64,000 bases of DNA from Sipunculus nudus (GCA_026874595.1 CM049310.1:76189056-76253055); one strand, 5' to 3'. Shown: positions 42,001-57,000, numbered from the stretch's first letter. The notes: generated by a model from the sequence alone, not told the origin. Numbers and translations: made by a program.

Positions 42001-45000
42001 AGAAGGAAGAATGCCTGCTGTTTGCTGAAACACAGAGAGCCAAATATGCCACAAACATACATAATAACACACAGAAGAGTATATCAATGGCAGGCATAGA
42101 CCCAGTCACAGCTGCCACTTTAAGTCGCTGGACAATGGATAAAGTAAACCATGTGGTAAGTCAACAGAAAGGGACAATTTTAGTTTATACAATATCACCA
42201 AGGTCTCTCTTCACATGGGTGTTACAGCCAGGGTTAGGGGTGGTTCGGTTTTACACTCGCCCGGCTTCCAAGGATAAATCAGTCAACGATGATATCCAAG
42301 AATGTCTGAACCTCATCAAGGCAAGGAAAAAACAGACCAACTTGATGTATGGGTGTGAAAACAGGGCACTACCTCTCAGAGGGATAGAGTTGCAAAATCT
42401 CCAAAAGAGCTACCAAGCTTTATCTGGAGACTCTGAGGACAAAAAACAGTACTTTAGAGAGTTGGAGAGGAGCATCTCTGAGGGAGACAAAGAGGAGCCA
42501 ATCAAGAAAAAATCCCCAGAGAGGAGACTGTTTGACATGCTTATTGCTCCTGTTGACGATATTTTGTCCAAGTTGGATACAGGGTCCCCACTGCTCATTG
42601 TACCAGATCAGATTCTGTATGAGTTACCCTTTGGTATACTCACAGATTGGAGTAATAAGTGCCTTGAAGACCGATTCCACATTTCCTACATCCCAAGCCT
42701 GTTTGTTTTGGACAAGGCCTTACAGAATGAGCTCAATCAGCTGAAAATCAAAGATGAAATTGAATATGACCGCACACAATCCCGCATGGGGAGTCTGTCT
42801 AAAATAATCACAAAGGTTCCCAAAGACCTGACATCATTTCCACATGGCACTCCCGTCACCTTTCTTTCTTCCATGGATTTGGACTCCATTGACCCAAAGA
42901 GGACCTCAAACCCTCGGTTGCTTAAATCTGGGGTTCTGCACTCTCGACAGACTGCTGTTGGTGAAATGTCCAGGGCAACAACAGGAAAGACTGGCCCAGA
43001 GTCCTCGGCCCGTATCCCCAGTGGCATATCATTAAAATCATTCATTGGACCATCGGTTCCCCCAGAAAAGGTTGCAGGTGCCCACACCTTGTCTACCCTA
43101 ACAACACGGACCTCCACAGGAACTGACATCACAACGTCCAACTACACTGTAACCCAGTTCTGTCAGATCAGTGACCCAGATAAATGTGTGGTGATTGGAA
43201 GTCCTGCTTTACCTAACAGGTGGGTGTAATATGCAGAAAGCAAACTATATACCATCATGCCTAATGAAACAAGACTGAATATTACTCTTGTGTAAATACG
43301 TTAGTTTTAATAACATGCATCATAAAATATAACACAAGCATAGGCATTGGTAAGCATGAACACTATGGTTTCAGAAGTGGGATGGTGAAACACATTATCT
43401 TGCAGGGCTACTCTAAGTGCAAGAAACAGTATACTTGTGTAAGAAATTGGACATTGTCACATTTTATTATCCACAGGAGTGATATAGAAACAGAAGTACA
43501 TATGTTACTGGTACATGCCATAGGATTTTTGAGGGGGGCACACCAGGTGACTTGCTGGGGCTACCATATAAACATGAGAAGTGGTATATGGTTTAATAAG
43601 TGGGATTTTGGTACATATGGAATCACTGGAATATTTTGAGAATACTGATTGCCACATAATGTAGGAAAATGAATGATGGATTACGGATTGCTTGTTAGAT
43701 CATATTAAGACTAAGAAACAATTTATGGGGGGAAATCTGTGATGCCTGTAGGTTAGCACCCCCTCTAAATATATGATATTATTAGCTTGGCGTTGTCCTT
43801 GAATTTTCAGGCTGTTTCTCCATGACAAGCCATGGTCCCCACCCAGTAAACTGTTCTCAGCACAGGAAGAGTGTCTGCATGTAGGGACATACCTTGATGT
43901 AGGAGCTGTGACTGGAGAAGCTGCCACCAAGCAGTGTTTCCTGAAAGAACTGTCTACAGCTACTGTTCTTCACATTGGTAAGTGATTTACTGGTTGAGTG
44001 GTGTAAAACATATCCCTTTTTATACCATATTGGACTTTTTTAAAGACCTACTAATTATACAGATCAATTTATGCTCTTTGAACAGAAAAATATATTAAAT
44101 ATAAGAAGTCTTCATTTTATCATTTAACAATGTTTCTTCCTACAATAATGTAGGTTATTAGGGCCCCGCTTGGCAAGCGGTGCCTTATAGTGATCACCAT
44201 GTCAGTCCGTTCTTCCGTCCATCCATCCTTCCGTCAGTGACACTTTCTTTCGCATGCGATAACTCAACAAAAACATACTGCAGCTTTTCCAAATTCACAG
44301 GGATGATTGGTACCTATGAGGGCCCAAGACCTATTGTCCTCCTATGAATTCAAGAAGTATGAAAGCATACCTTATTATATGCACAGTTAGCATTTTGAGG
44401 CAGTAATTCCTGACAAATGCTATGATATTTTGTAACGATTGTGAAAGACTCCTTATTAGAGATTCTTTAATATTCTGTTCACTCCCATATGCAACCATTG
44501 TCTGCAATATGAGTCAACATTTATTTTACATTATAGTTAAAGTAAAGTCAACATTTTAATTACATTAAAGTTAAAGTAAAGTCAACATTTTAACTAGAAT
44601 ACGGGTAGTCGACAAGCGACTACATGTATCTGCCAAAATCAGAGTAGGACGGGTGAAGTGAGGCATGGTTCGAGTGGCAGGGGAAATAGAGATACATGTG
44701 TTACATATTAGAATGGATCTCTGCTACATAAACATGATTGTAGGTGGCGCCACCTGTTATTTGAACGAGAAACTATCCAAGTTGAATACACATGCAAAAT
44801 TTCAGGTGGAAAAGTCAATCCACTGCAGAGATATGAGTGATTTTATCCCACAGCAGACAAACAGATGGACGCCATGCAAAAATGGCTGCAGATGGCGCCA
44901 CCATTTTTGTGTATGTTATAAAGCTATCCAAGAGCTACATTTGTGTAAATTTTTTTTTCCTGATTGGTCAAACGAGTCCGGAGATATAAGCATTAATGCT

Positions 45001-48000
45001 TGCAGCATGAACGTGAATGAAGCTGGCGCAACCTGTCATAAAATCAAGAAACCTATCCAGGATGTATATGCATGCCGAATTACAGGTAATTTGGTCAAAC
45101 CACTGCAGAGATATGAGTGATTTTAACCCAAGGCAGACAAACAGATGGAGGCTGTGCAAAAATGGCTGCAGGTGGCGCCACCATTTTTGTGTATGTTATA
45201 AAGCTATCCAAGGGCTACATTTGTGTAAAATTTTTTTCCTGATTGGTCAGTTCCCAAGATATGAGCTTAGATGTCTGCAGCGTTAACGTGAATGTAGGTG
45301 GCGCCACCTGTCATAAAATCAAGAAAGCTATCTAGGATGTATATGCATGCCGAATTTTAGGTGAATTAGTCAAGCCACTGCAGAGATATGAGTGATTTTA
45401 ACCCTATGCAGACAAACAGATGGATGGCTGCAGGTGGCACCACCTTTTTTTGTGTATGTTAAAGCTATCCAAGGGCTACATTTGTGTAAAAAATTTTTCC
45501 TGATCGGTCAAGTGGTTCCCAAGATATGTGGGTTTATGTGTGGAAACAGACACACAAACGGACGCTGGGCAGAGAGGAAAGGTCAGAGGTCAAGGTCAAA
45601 AGTGAAAATTTTAATTACATTAAAGTTAAAGTAAAGTAGCAGGTTTGACAGAAAGTGGAAATGAACTCATTTATAAATCAAAGAATGAATTTGCACCAGC
45701 TCCTTGAAGTAGTACATGAAAATATAATAATGTCCTTATGGACACCTTTCTATCATTTACATCCCTCTATTATGGGTACCTCTCTATTATGGATACATCT
45801 CTATTATGGACACACCTCTATTATGGACACCTTCCTGTTATATGGACTTCATTACTTCACTGTTATATATCTTCATTATGTACACCTCCTTAGTACAAAT
45901 GCTTGAGACTGCCCAGTAAAAGGTAAACATCTTTAACCTCTTTAATACAGGCTTCCCTCTGTTGCTAGCAAAAACATGTCATGCTTGTGTCCATAATGGA
46001 GAGGTTATACTCTATTTAGCCTAAAATCTGGTCATGTTCCTTCGCTTTAACTGAAACTACCACCTTGTGACATGACCCATTGGTAATGTGACATGTAGTT
46101 CATAAAATAATAAATTTGACATCCTTTGGTATCTTAATTATCATTATCTGGCTGTTTGCAGCAACCTATGGCTGCTTGAATGAGGGGTATCTGGTTTTGG
46201 CACCAAACCCAGAAAGGAGTGAGGAAGATCTGCCCGTGGAGCAGTCTTACATTGTGACTTTGGAAGAGATAGTCAGCACCAAGATGGTGGCCAAGCTTGT
46301 TGTTCTGAGCACAGGCTGGAGTGCGTATGACAGGAACTATGTGGATGAAGGATTCAGACTGCCGGGGGCTTTTATCACAGCAGGTTTGTACTGGTATGCT
46401 TCTATAAATGCTGTCATTTCCTTTATCCAAAGGAGCCCAAAAGCTTGCATTCAACATGTTTTGATAGGTATGTACATCCTGCTAAACTCTATGATCTCAC
46501 ATAATTTTTTTCTGAATGATTATTGATTATGATTACACCATGATTAGTAATTAGTTATATATTTTATTTAGATATGCTAAGCAAAATGGATTAAATCTGT
46601 GATATGTTGGTTAAAAAAGTAAAAATATATATACTTAAGAATATGGACTGGATCTCTGATTTGTTGGGAGAAAATTGTTACCCTAACCATGAGGTAGAAA
46701 ATTGAAGGGTTTCAGATTTTTTTGCAGAATATTTACTTCAACTCAGGTGTATATATTCACTGTATGAAAGAAGACTATTTACTGTATGTGATGCATTGAC
46801 CCCCATAGATGCTCAGTGTGTGGTGACTGTTTATTGTATGTGGTGCAGTGACCCCTTCAGGTGCTCAGTGTGTGGTGACTATTTAATGTATGTGGTGAGT
46901 GACCCCCACAGATGCTCAGTGTGTAGTGACTGTTTACTGTATGTGGTGCATTGACCCCCACAGGCGCTCAGTGTGTGGTGACTGATTACTTTATGTGGTG
47001 CATTTACCTCGACAGGGGCTCAATGTGTGGTGACTGTTTACTGTGTGTGGTGCATTGACCCCCACAGATGCTCAGTGTTTGGTGATTGTGTACTGTTTGT
47101 GATGCATTGACCCCCACAGGTGCTCAGTGTGTGGTGACTGTTTACTGTATGTGGTGCATTGACCCCCACAGGTGCTCAGTGTGTGGTGACTGTTTAATTA
47201 ATGTGGTGCATTGACCCCCACAGGTGCTCAGTGTGTGGTGACTGTTTACTTTATGTTGTGCATTGACCCCCAAAGGTGCTCAGTGTGTGGTGACTGTGTA
47301 TGGTATGTGGTTCATGATCCCCACAGGTGCTCAATATGCGGTGACTGTTTACTGTATGTGGTGCATTGACCCCCACAGGCGCTCAGTGTGTGGTGACTGT
47401 TTACTGTATGTGGTGCATTGACCTCCACAGGTGCTCAGTGTGTGGTGACTGTTTACTGTATGTGGTGCATTGACCTCCACAGGTGCTCAGTGTGTGGTGA
47501 CTGTTTACTGTATGTGGTGCATTGACCTCCACAGGTGTTCAGTGTGTGGTGACTGTTTACTGTATGTGGTGCATTGACCTCCACAGGTGCTCAGTGTGTG
47601 GTGACTGTTTACTGTATGTGGTGCATTGACCTCCACAGGTGTTCAGTGTGTGGTGACTGTTTACTGTATGTGGTGCATTTACCTCCACAGGTGCTCAATG
47701 TGTGGTGACTGTTTACTGTGTGTGGTGCATTGACCCCCACAGGTGCTCAGTGTGTGGTGACTGTTTACTGTATGTGGTGCATTGACCTCCACAGGTGTTC
47801 AGTGTGTGGTGACTGTTTACTGTATGTGGTGTATTTACCTGCACAGGTGCTCAATGTGTGGTGACTGTTTACTGTATGTGGTGCATTGACCTCCACAGGT
47901 GTTCAGTGTGTGGTGACTGTTTACTGTATGTGGTGCATTTACCTCCACAGGTGCTCAATGTGTGGTGACTGTTTACTGTATGTGGTGCATTGACCCCCAC

Positions 48001-51000
48001 AGGCACTCAGTGTGTGGTGACTGTTTACTGTATGTGGTGCATTTACCTCCACAGGTGCTCAGTGTGTGGTGACTGTTTACTGTATGTGGTGCATTGACCC
48101 CCACAGGTGCTCAGTGTGTGGTGACTGTTTACCGTATGTGGTGCATTGACCTCCACAGGTGCTCAATGTGTGGTGACTGTTTACTGTATGTGGTGCATTG
48201 ACCCCCACAGGCACTCAGTGTGTGGTGACTGTTTACTGTATGTGGTGCATTTACCTCCACAGGTGCTCAATGTGTGGTGACTGTTTACTGTGTGTGGTGC
48301 ATTGACCCCACAGATGCTCAGTGTGTGGTGACTGTTTACTGTATGTGGTGCATTGACCCCCACAGGTGCTCAGTGTGTGGTGACTGTGTAATGTTTGTGG
48401 TGCATTGACCCCCACAGGTGCTCAGTTGTGGTGACTGTTTACTGTATGTGGTGCATTTACCTCCACAGGTGCTCAATGTGTGGTGACTGTTTACTGTATG
48501 TGGTGCATTGACCCCCACAGGCACTCAGTGTGTGGTGACTGTTTACTGTATGTGGTGCATTTACCTCCACAGGTGCTCAGTTGTGGTGACTGTTTACTGT
48601 GTGTGGTGCATTGACCCCCACAGGTGCTCAATGTGTGGTGACTGTTTACTGTATGTGGTGCATTGACCCCCACAGGCACTCAGTGTGTGGTGACTGTTTA
48701 CTGTATGTGGTGCATTTACCTCCACAGGTGCTCAATGTGTGGTGACTGTTTACTGTGTGTGGTGCATTGACCCCAACAGATGCTCAGTGTGTGGTGACTG
48801 TTTACTGTATGTGGTGCGTTGACCTCCACAGGTGCTCAGTGTGTGGTGACTCTACTCTGGCCGGTTCCTGATGTGGTGCTGGAGAAGTTTTATTTCACAT
48901 TCTACAAAACATTACAGAAAGGACAGCATGTAACACAGGCTGTAACAGATGCAACAGCAGCCATAAAACAGGATGACAGGTATGGGAATCCATGTTTCTT
49001 TGTAGGATAGTTCATAGATTTACTCATACATATATACACCCTCATTTCACTTTAAGTGGGCTAACCAGTTTACACCCCTAAGATAAAATAGACTGGCCAA
49101 TTGGTTAGAGAGTGGGTTAGACTTCACTTGTTTACTACAAGTGGGCAGCTTAGTGGCTTGTTAGGCTACAGTCTATCTTTGCCTTATGGCATTGGGCAAG
49201 TCACATAGTTATTTTCTAGGGTCCCAACTTAAATTGAAGACAGATGAAGTTTAGCACTGGCCAAGCTTAGTAGCCAAGCTTTCACCTAGATAAACTCCCT
49301 AACGTTCCCATTTGTTTGTACCAGGCATCTGGATCCTCCAGTATTAATTGTTCCATATTTTCCAGGAGATGTCAACACTAGTGACAGGCAATTCTGCTAC
49401 AGATGTTCCAACAAGCAAAAGTATATAACATCAGTTTCAAAATTAATGCAGCTTCTTTTTGAGTCTTAATTTTAGTTGGTCTTCTACATTGTCAAGTATC
49501 ATCATGTTTTTTTTGCTGTGTGTTTCATTTGTTCAGATTTATTCCAGGTTTCACCACACATACACTACTTAGTGTCATTATATTATTTCCATGATTGTTA
49601 TTTAAATAAAAATAATGAAATAATTTCTGTGCATTTATCTCTTCTTCAGTATATTGCCTGGCTAAAATTTTTGTATATTATTTTATTTTAATACTATGGC
49701 TTAGTTTCCTTCTCAAATACATCCTGTAACACATGTTTATATGTACTGAATAGCAACATTAGTGAACACTCAGGACTTTGCTGTATTGTTAATTTTTTGT
49801 TTATGTGCGATAACTTTCCTAAATATTATCTGATTTCATTCAAATTTGGGTCCGTAATTGCTGTTATGCATACCTCTGTTAAGATTGGTTTGGAGTGTCT
49901 GTCTGAAAATTTATTATCACCAGCTCCAAAATAAAAACAAAATTGCCCCTTTTGTTCCCAGTTAACAACAAAAACTTATGACATGTGGAGACATCAGCAG
50001 GGGACAATGAAAACTAAAACAGCCACTACGGCAAGTAGAGAAATTCTCAGGGGAAAATAAAAACAAAAACATTGAGAAGGCAAGCAGGGGACAACAAGAG
50101 GCAGAAGTGAGGGACATAAATTCCACGAATTTGCCTGTTACTATTCCTTTTTGTAGATTTTCTGAGGTAACTTACTGGAGTCCCTTCGTTGTGATTGGGA
50201 AAGATGTACACATACATCTCGGCAGCATTAGACACTCCATGCTTGATCAGACCATTGACAAGACAGAAGAAGAATACACTGCAGAGAAAAATAACAACCC
50301 ACTGTCACCTCCACCGAGAACTCCTGTGTGTGAGTATAGCATGAAGGATGAAATATGTATGAACCATTTATACTGAATGTAAGATATCTCACACAATGAC
50401 GTATCAGACCCGGGACATTTTAGCCTAGGACATTTCTTGAACAGGCATTTTTGTGGGGGAGTGCAGTATTAAAAGTTTTCTTGAACAGTGATTATTTATT
50501 AACCCTGTAATACTGACCTGGCAGATTGATCATCCTGCAAAAAGGCCTGCATCATATTCTGGAATGCCTAATCCAAAACATCTATGTTAGAAATGTCCAT
50601 AAATCATATATATATCAGGTATATATGTATTAGGGTTTACTGAAATAGTGTAGGACTTAAAGCAGGAAACCATCTTGCAATGAAAATTTTGAGTATGTGA
50701 TCGTACCATTTACTCTATTCCAGCATATACATATTAACATGTAGTAATGATAATATTTTACTGTATATATTAGATTACTTTACACATTTCAGCACATAAA
50801 ATTACAATATGGAATCTTTTACCATCACATTATTCAATTGGTCTCAAATCTTTGTTATTTTTTTCTTTTGATCGTATAATAATTTGCATAATAAACAATA
50901 TTTAATGAATCATTAATACAATTTTTTTATTAATAGGATTATCAGTTATTATAAGCAAGCTTTTATGTTGTATTTTTTACCTTTTTCCTCTTCCTTTTTT

Positions 51001-54000
51001 AACAGCCTTAGTGAGATCAACCAGGAAAAGTAGGGTAGTCGTGTTCTGCTCTGTTACTAAGATTAGAATACTATGGGTGTATAAAGTCTGAGGCTTTTTA
51101 CAGGCTAAGCAGAATAACTAGGTTTTTAATTTTTTCAGTGGAAGATCTCGTGGTGTTATTGGAAAAGGTTCAGCAATGCGTGTCTCAGCTTTTGGCTCAC
51201 CATGGCAACCACCCAGATGTCCTGACCCAGCTCATCTCCCTAGTAAGTGATGATTCTGTTATTTAAAATAAACTATGATGTGCTTAATATAAATGTATAT
51301 TAATAATATTCATAAATATACATAAATATTCAGAAATAATCATCAATTTTTTTTTTATTTTACCAGTAACAGTTTTTTGTTAGGCTTTGTAATCATACAT
51401 GAATCTACACAGAGTATATTAATATAACATTGAATATTTTGTTGCAAGAGTGACAAGGATGGAACAGTTTGATGTATTTATGATGAATAAAAATAATTTG
51501 ATGAGGTCCCAATTTTTATTACTAATAATATCTTTCTTTTTTATTTGACTTTCATTTTTTTCATGACAATATCGATGTCATGAATATTACAAATTTCACA
51601 TCCATACAAAAAATATTTGAAAGAGAAGCTGTACAAAATAAAATTTAAAGAGAAACTGTACAAAATAATGTCTGAAAGAGAAGCCATACAAAATAATTTT
51701 ATGCTTATATCCACAAAAAGAAAATTAAGAAGTCATTAACAGTACAGTGTTGTTTTGTTGGTAGAGTTGACATAGTGGTCATTATGACCAAGTGGACATG
51801 CTGCTAGAACTGTTGGCAGATCAGACGTTACCAAAAAAGAATAAAGATAGTTAACTGTTATATGTGCTTATCCTGTTTGCAGCTTGATGGTGCTTTGAAG
51901 CGACTGCATGTCCGGAACCTGAACCAACACACGGTGAAGCTGCCGTCATGTATAGAGGGCAGCACCAGTGGTATTCAGCTGCTGAAGCTGCTCGGTTTTC
52001 ACTTCCAAGCAGACGGAGCTTACATCACTGACCCCTACACCATTTTACCCCACTGGAACCCAGACCAGCTCATGTTGCCTTGCTATGAAGCCCTGTGTGC
52101 CATGCAAGGTAACATTTTCTCTGAAATTGTACCAGAGAACTTAAATAGAGGTCATATTTTCACTTGAGCTATAATGACATATATTTGTATCAATTCATGA
52201 TGTGACACTGTATTACTGTATAACTGTATCACAGTAAATCACTCACAATCCCATACACAGGGTTGACAGTGGTCAGAGAAAAGTCAGGAAAAAAATTATT
52301 TTTTCAAGGTCAGGAAAAATTTAGAAAAAGTCAGGGAATTCTGTGATGATTAAGGTTGTCAGAGAAAGTATTTTTAAATCATGGTTGTGGTGGTTCAGAT
52401 TCAAATTTACTGCCCTTCATGGTTAAAGTTCACAATGCTGTTGCCTGAAACCACAAGAAATTTATATGCGGTTTGGGAATAGTATTGCAGGAGTGTAAGT
52501 TACTGTTGTTTGATTAGTGATATAAGTGGTAATCTTTCCATAGTGATGGGACAACACTTTGTTAATAATTTATAAATATAATATAACATATGACAAATCT
52601 TGTTTTATTACATATGTTTTGCTATAAATCCATGTATCCTGTTTATTGATTCAGAGTTTATTTTGTATTTATTTGAGAAAACATGGTTATTTAGTGGTTT
52701 TGTGGTTAAATATTTTTTCCAAAATGGGATGCTACTGCATGGACTGTATTGATGATAAGTTAAATATAATTCCTCCAAAAATAGGACCATGGGATGTTAT
52801 TATTATATTTCTGGGAAGCCTTATCACAAGGATCATGAATTGTAAGATCAGTATGCACATCTTTAAAAAAATACATTATACAGGGCATAAAATTAAATTT
52901 TTTATCCACCTAAAATGGGGTCCGGCACCCAAAAAAATTTGCCTTTTTCAAAATTTCAAAAAATTGCTCTGATGTCTTTTCATCAGAGTAACATGAATGG
53001 TAAAAAAAAAATGCCCGAAAAGGGGTCCAGTGACTGGATGACATTTACCGGATCCCTGAGAAAACTACCTGCCATTTCCGCCCTGTTATATTTTAGGAAA
53101 AAAATGGTTTTACATGTAGTGCATGCATCATATTTTAATAGCATGTAAATTCAGAGAAGTTGAGTTTTCATAATGTATTGTTACAGAGATAATATTGCAT
53201 CCAGAGACTGCACAAGCTATACAGGAACTACTTCCCATTGAACAGGACACCATCTCCCATCTGGTGGATGTTGTAAGTATTAAACACCCATTATCGCCCA
53301 CAGACGTCCATCCACTGTGATGATATCAGGAGAATCGTCTAACTAAAGCCGCAGTGTAATTCAGCAAAAATGTCCAGTTTCAGCACACCAGTTTTTTTAA
53401 ATTAAGCCGCGTCTTTAGATAAAGAATCTACGGTAGGTAAAGTGTCCTTCAAACTGTTATGCAGTCTTCCAGTTGACAGATGTTGTCTGCACATAAAATG
53501 CAGATATATTATCAATCACAGTGGATTCATTTACTGAAGCAGAGAAGGGGCAAAACAGTATAAGATTACCAGTAAAGCTTGGTACAGAACACTGAAAACT
53601 ATTCTTAGTGCCGCCCAGCACCAGCGCTGAAGTCAAATCACCTCCCTCCAAGGCTAAGACAATGTCCAAGTCACAGCTCTTTGAGGCCATGAATGATTCT
53701 GAAGCCAAGACAAATCTTATGAACAGTACTTGAGTCTTAAATTGAAATAGATTTAGGGATTGGCTCACAGTATATGCATCACTAAAATTGTTACATTTTA
53801 CAGATGTGTATAACAAAGAATGCATCAGATCTGCAGCTGAAGACGAGCGACACATCAGTCAAACCTCTGTGGCACATCACCAAGGTGCAGAAGTTCCTGA
53901 CATCACTAGGATACCATCAGATTGGTCTGCTCCTCAACTTCAGCCATGTTACACCTAACAGGTAAGCACATGCAGATCTCCTCAGGCTGAAATGTCCTAA

Positions 54001-57000
54001 GACTATCCAGACTCAAGCAGCTTTGTAAGCCTGAAGGTTAGTATTCTCACGAAATAATAAAATGCAATAAAGAATAGCAGCAGATAATATCTAAATTCTT
54101 AAATATTGACAAGCTGTGACTTTTTTCAATTCTCCTGTCAATTAGGTGTTATAAAGAGACATGTATAGCAGCATTGTAACTTTTCTTTGCACAAATGCTT
54201 ATTTTCATTGATAGATAATTTTACTTATATCAATTATATTGGTTGAATGCCCTACCTTAATCAGTGTATGGGTGTAGGCTTCATCAAGTTGAAATTGCTG
54301 GCAGATGTGACCTCTGTCACATAACAATTAAGACAAAAGGTGTGTTTTTGATTAGTTCAGTTTATTAAATAATGTAGATTTTAATTTTATATTTATTCAG
54401 CTACTTAAATTTATCAACATTGAACACAAGAAACATTGTAAGCAGACAGGCAGTTGTGTTAAAAGATGTTTATATTTACTTGTAGGAAACTGCTGGCTGC
54501 CTGTCTGCAGTTGTTTATCTCTCTCTCTTGCCATAAGAGTGTGGCACTGTTGCACAAACTTGACGTGAGCCTGCTAGGAGTGCCAGGCCAAATGTCACAG
54601 GTAAGAAACATATTGCAAACTAAATCCATTTTCACACTACAAGTGTGTTGAATACTTTTCTTCCAATACCAGATTCAGCATACAGTATTAAATGATACAC
54701 TCTTTGTTCATAGTGCATTTAAATATTGTGTATTCAGTACAATATTTGATAAGGTATTCAGTTTTTTTGTTTGCAGTTAGAGCACATGCTCGTAAATATT
54801 CTTCCTATTGTGTATGCATTGTGGATACAGTATTCGACCTGCATACAATTAAGGCCAAAAGAAATAAAAGGTATGGTTCTCAGGCACAGCCCACATCAAT
54901 TTTAACCCCCCGTATCAAAAATTATTATTTTTATTTTCATCTTTCAAGAAACTAAATTAATACAATTTTAAAAATATTTCCTTTATTATTTAGTGCTTTT
55001 ACCTGTTTAGCCAAAAAAATTCTTATTTTCTTGCTTTTCCCTGATTTAATATCACTTTTTTATGGAAACATACACAAAAGGTAAAAAATAAAATATTGCC
55101 AGCCCCCACTGGTTTCTGAAAAAAAGTGGCTGGGGATCACCCTTTTTTTTTGCCTATTGTGTGTTACTAATGCATCGATGCATATAATATATTAATGAGT
55201 TTGATATTGAATCTACCTCTTGATATGGTTTCACTGATGCGGATCAAAATTATTTTTAAATTCCAGTAGAAATTTAAGCCAGTGCTCTTGACATTTCTTT
55301 CAACAAAATAAAATGTTGATAAAAGTTCCATTGTTATTTTGTGCATTTAAATTTTTAGCAATACAATTCATTGTTGTCATGCTGTCCCTTATTATATGAA
55401 TTTTTATTGAAAATTTTTATTTAAAAAGGTAACAAAAATTGGCCCACTCACACTGATTTCTAAAAAGAGTGCCTGAGAAACTAACCTGTTTTTGGCCTAC
55501 TGCACTCTGTTTTATGTTGTATGTCTGTTTGATTTGTAGCCTGCAGGCAGTCCAGCAGATGCAGTGAAACTCCCATCCCTGACTCCCCTCATCCTTCCCA
55601 GAAATCAGGTAAGTCTCCTTGTTGTTACCAATAAATATACTGACATTCGGTCAACAGTTTTTTTTTGTTTTTTTTTACCAAGCATGCTTACCCAGGTGTT
55701 GTCAAATTACATGAAAATCATATATGAAGAGGGACGTATGTGTTACTATGGTAAATTTATCATTATTATTAAATAATAATCTGATGGCCGTAAAAAAATA
55801 GATTTTTTAGCCAGAATTTGTATGAAAGAATGCAGCTCACACTGTAATGTTGTGCATTTCTTTCTCTATTTTTAATTTATAATTTACAAGGTGTTTTCAA
55901 AGAATTACAGGGGATGAATGATTAAAATACACACTGTAAATGTTTGTGCCATTGAAATGATTAAAAATTTGTTCATCATTAAGAGTGTATCATCTTGTAA
56001 TTATTGAATAAATCAATTATCATTAATATTTGTAAAAGGTATTAACTGTCTATAGAGGGGAATAAAGATCATAAATAGTAAGAACCAAATTTACTTTGTA
56101 TTTTAGTATGAGAGCCCAGCTTGATTAGAGAATAACATACATAAAACAGATAGAGGGATGTTTGGATTAATTGTCCTGTATTGGTTTCTGTAAGGTTCGA
56201 ATGAGCACACCTTGGTTCAGCACAGCTGAGGTTCCTGATGAAATGGATGAAAAGATGAAGCTTGCAAGAAGGTAAGATCAGAGGTTGTGTTGTTCAGTCT
56301 CTGTAAACATATGTAGTAGACATGAAATATACACCTGTAGAATAATTCAAGATTAAGACTGGGGTAAGTTCCTTTAAATATGTTAACTTCAGAGAGTTTA
56401 CATTTCTATGGTCATATAATTAAAAAGTTTTGATATTTGAGATATATAATGTGAGCTTTTTTTAATATATATCTTTGTTATATAATTTTATCACCTATCT
56501 GGTGAAGAAAAGTTGAACATGAAACCCTTGCTAAATAAATAATTCAGTAACAGGCATACAAGTTGAAAGGATTGTTTCATAATAATTATCATTATTTGGT
56601 CAACCATTTGATTACATTGTTATCACTACGTGTCTTATCTTGCAGTGCATCTGATTTAAATAGTGAATACAGGAAACATCTGACAAGAGCAAAAACTTGG
56701 CATGAACTCTCTGTTAAGCCACAGGTGAGGAAATATGTAAAGCTGCAGTCTTTGTACAAGGCCCAGGGGTTGAAAAAATGCATCATGCACATCTATACAA
56801 CCGTTCATTACCAGGCTACATGCAACAGTTGCCTCACCATGAGCAGTGTTAGTTTTCCCAAAAAGGACAACGATACATGTACATATTTATCTAGTGTTTT
56901 GATTTATGTAATCTTACTATAATGAGCAAAAGTTAAGCTCTTTTTCTGATCAATATAAGTATAATGACCCAAAAATGCATTTCTTCTCTGTCCTATAAAT

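Noticed and set aside
42737-43141. 134-codon open frame on the - strand
   Set aside because: Antisense to the large TTC28-like exon 4 and without family resemblance.
48181-48679. Regularly spaced 60-62-codon - strand frames
   Set aside because: They are translations of the 52-bp minisatellite and repeat with its higher-order period.
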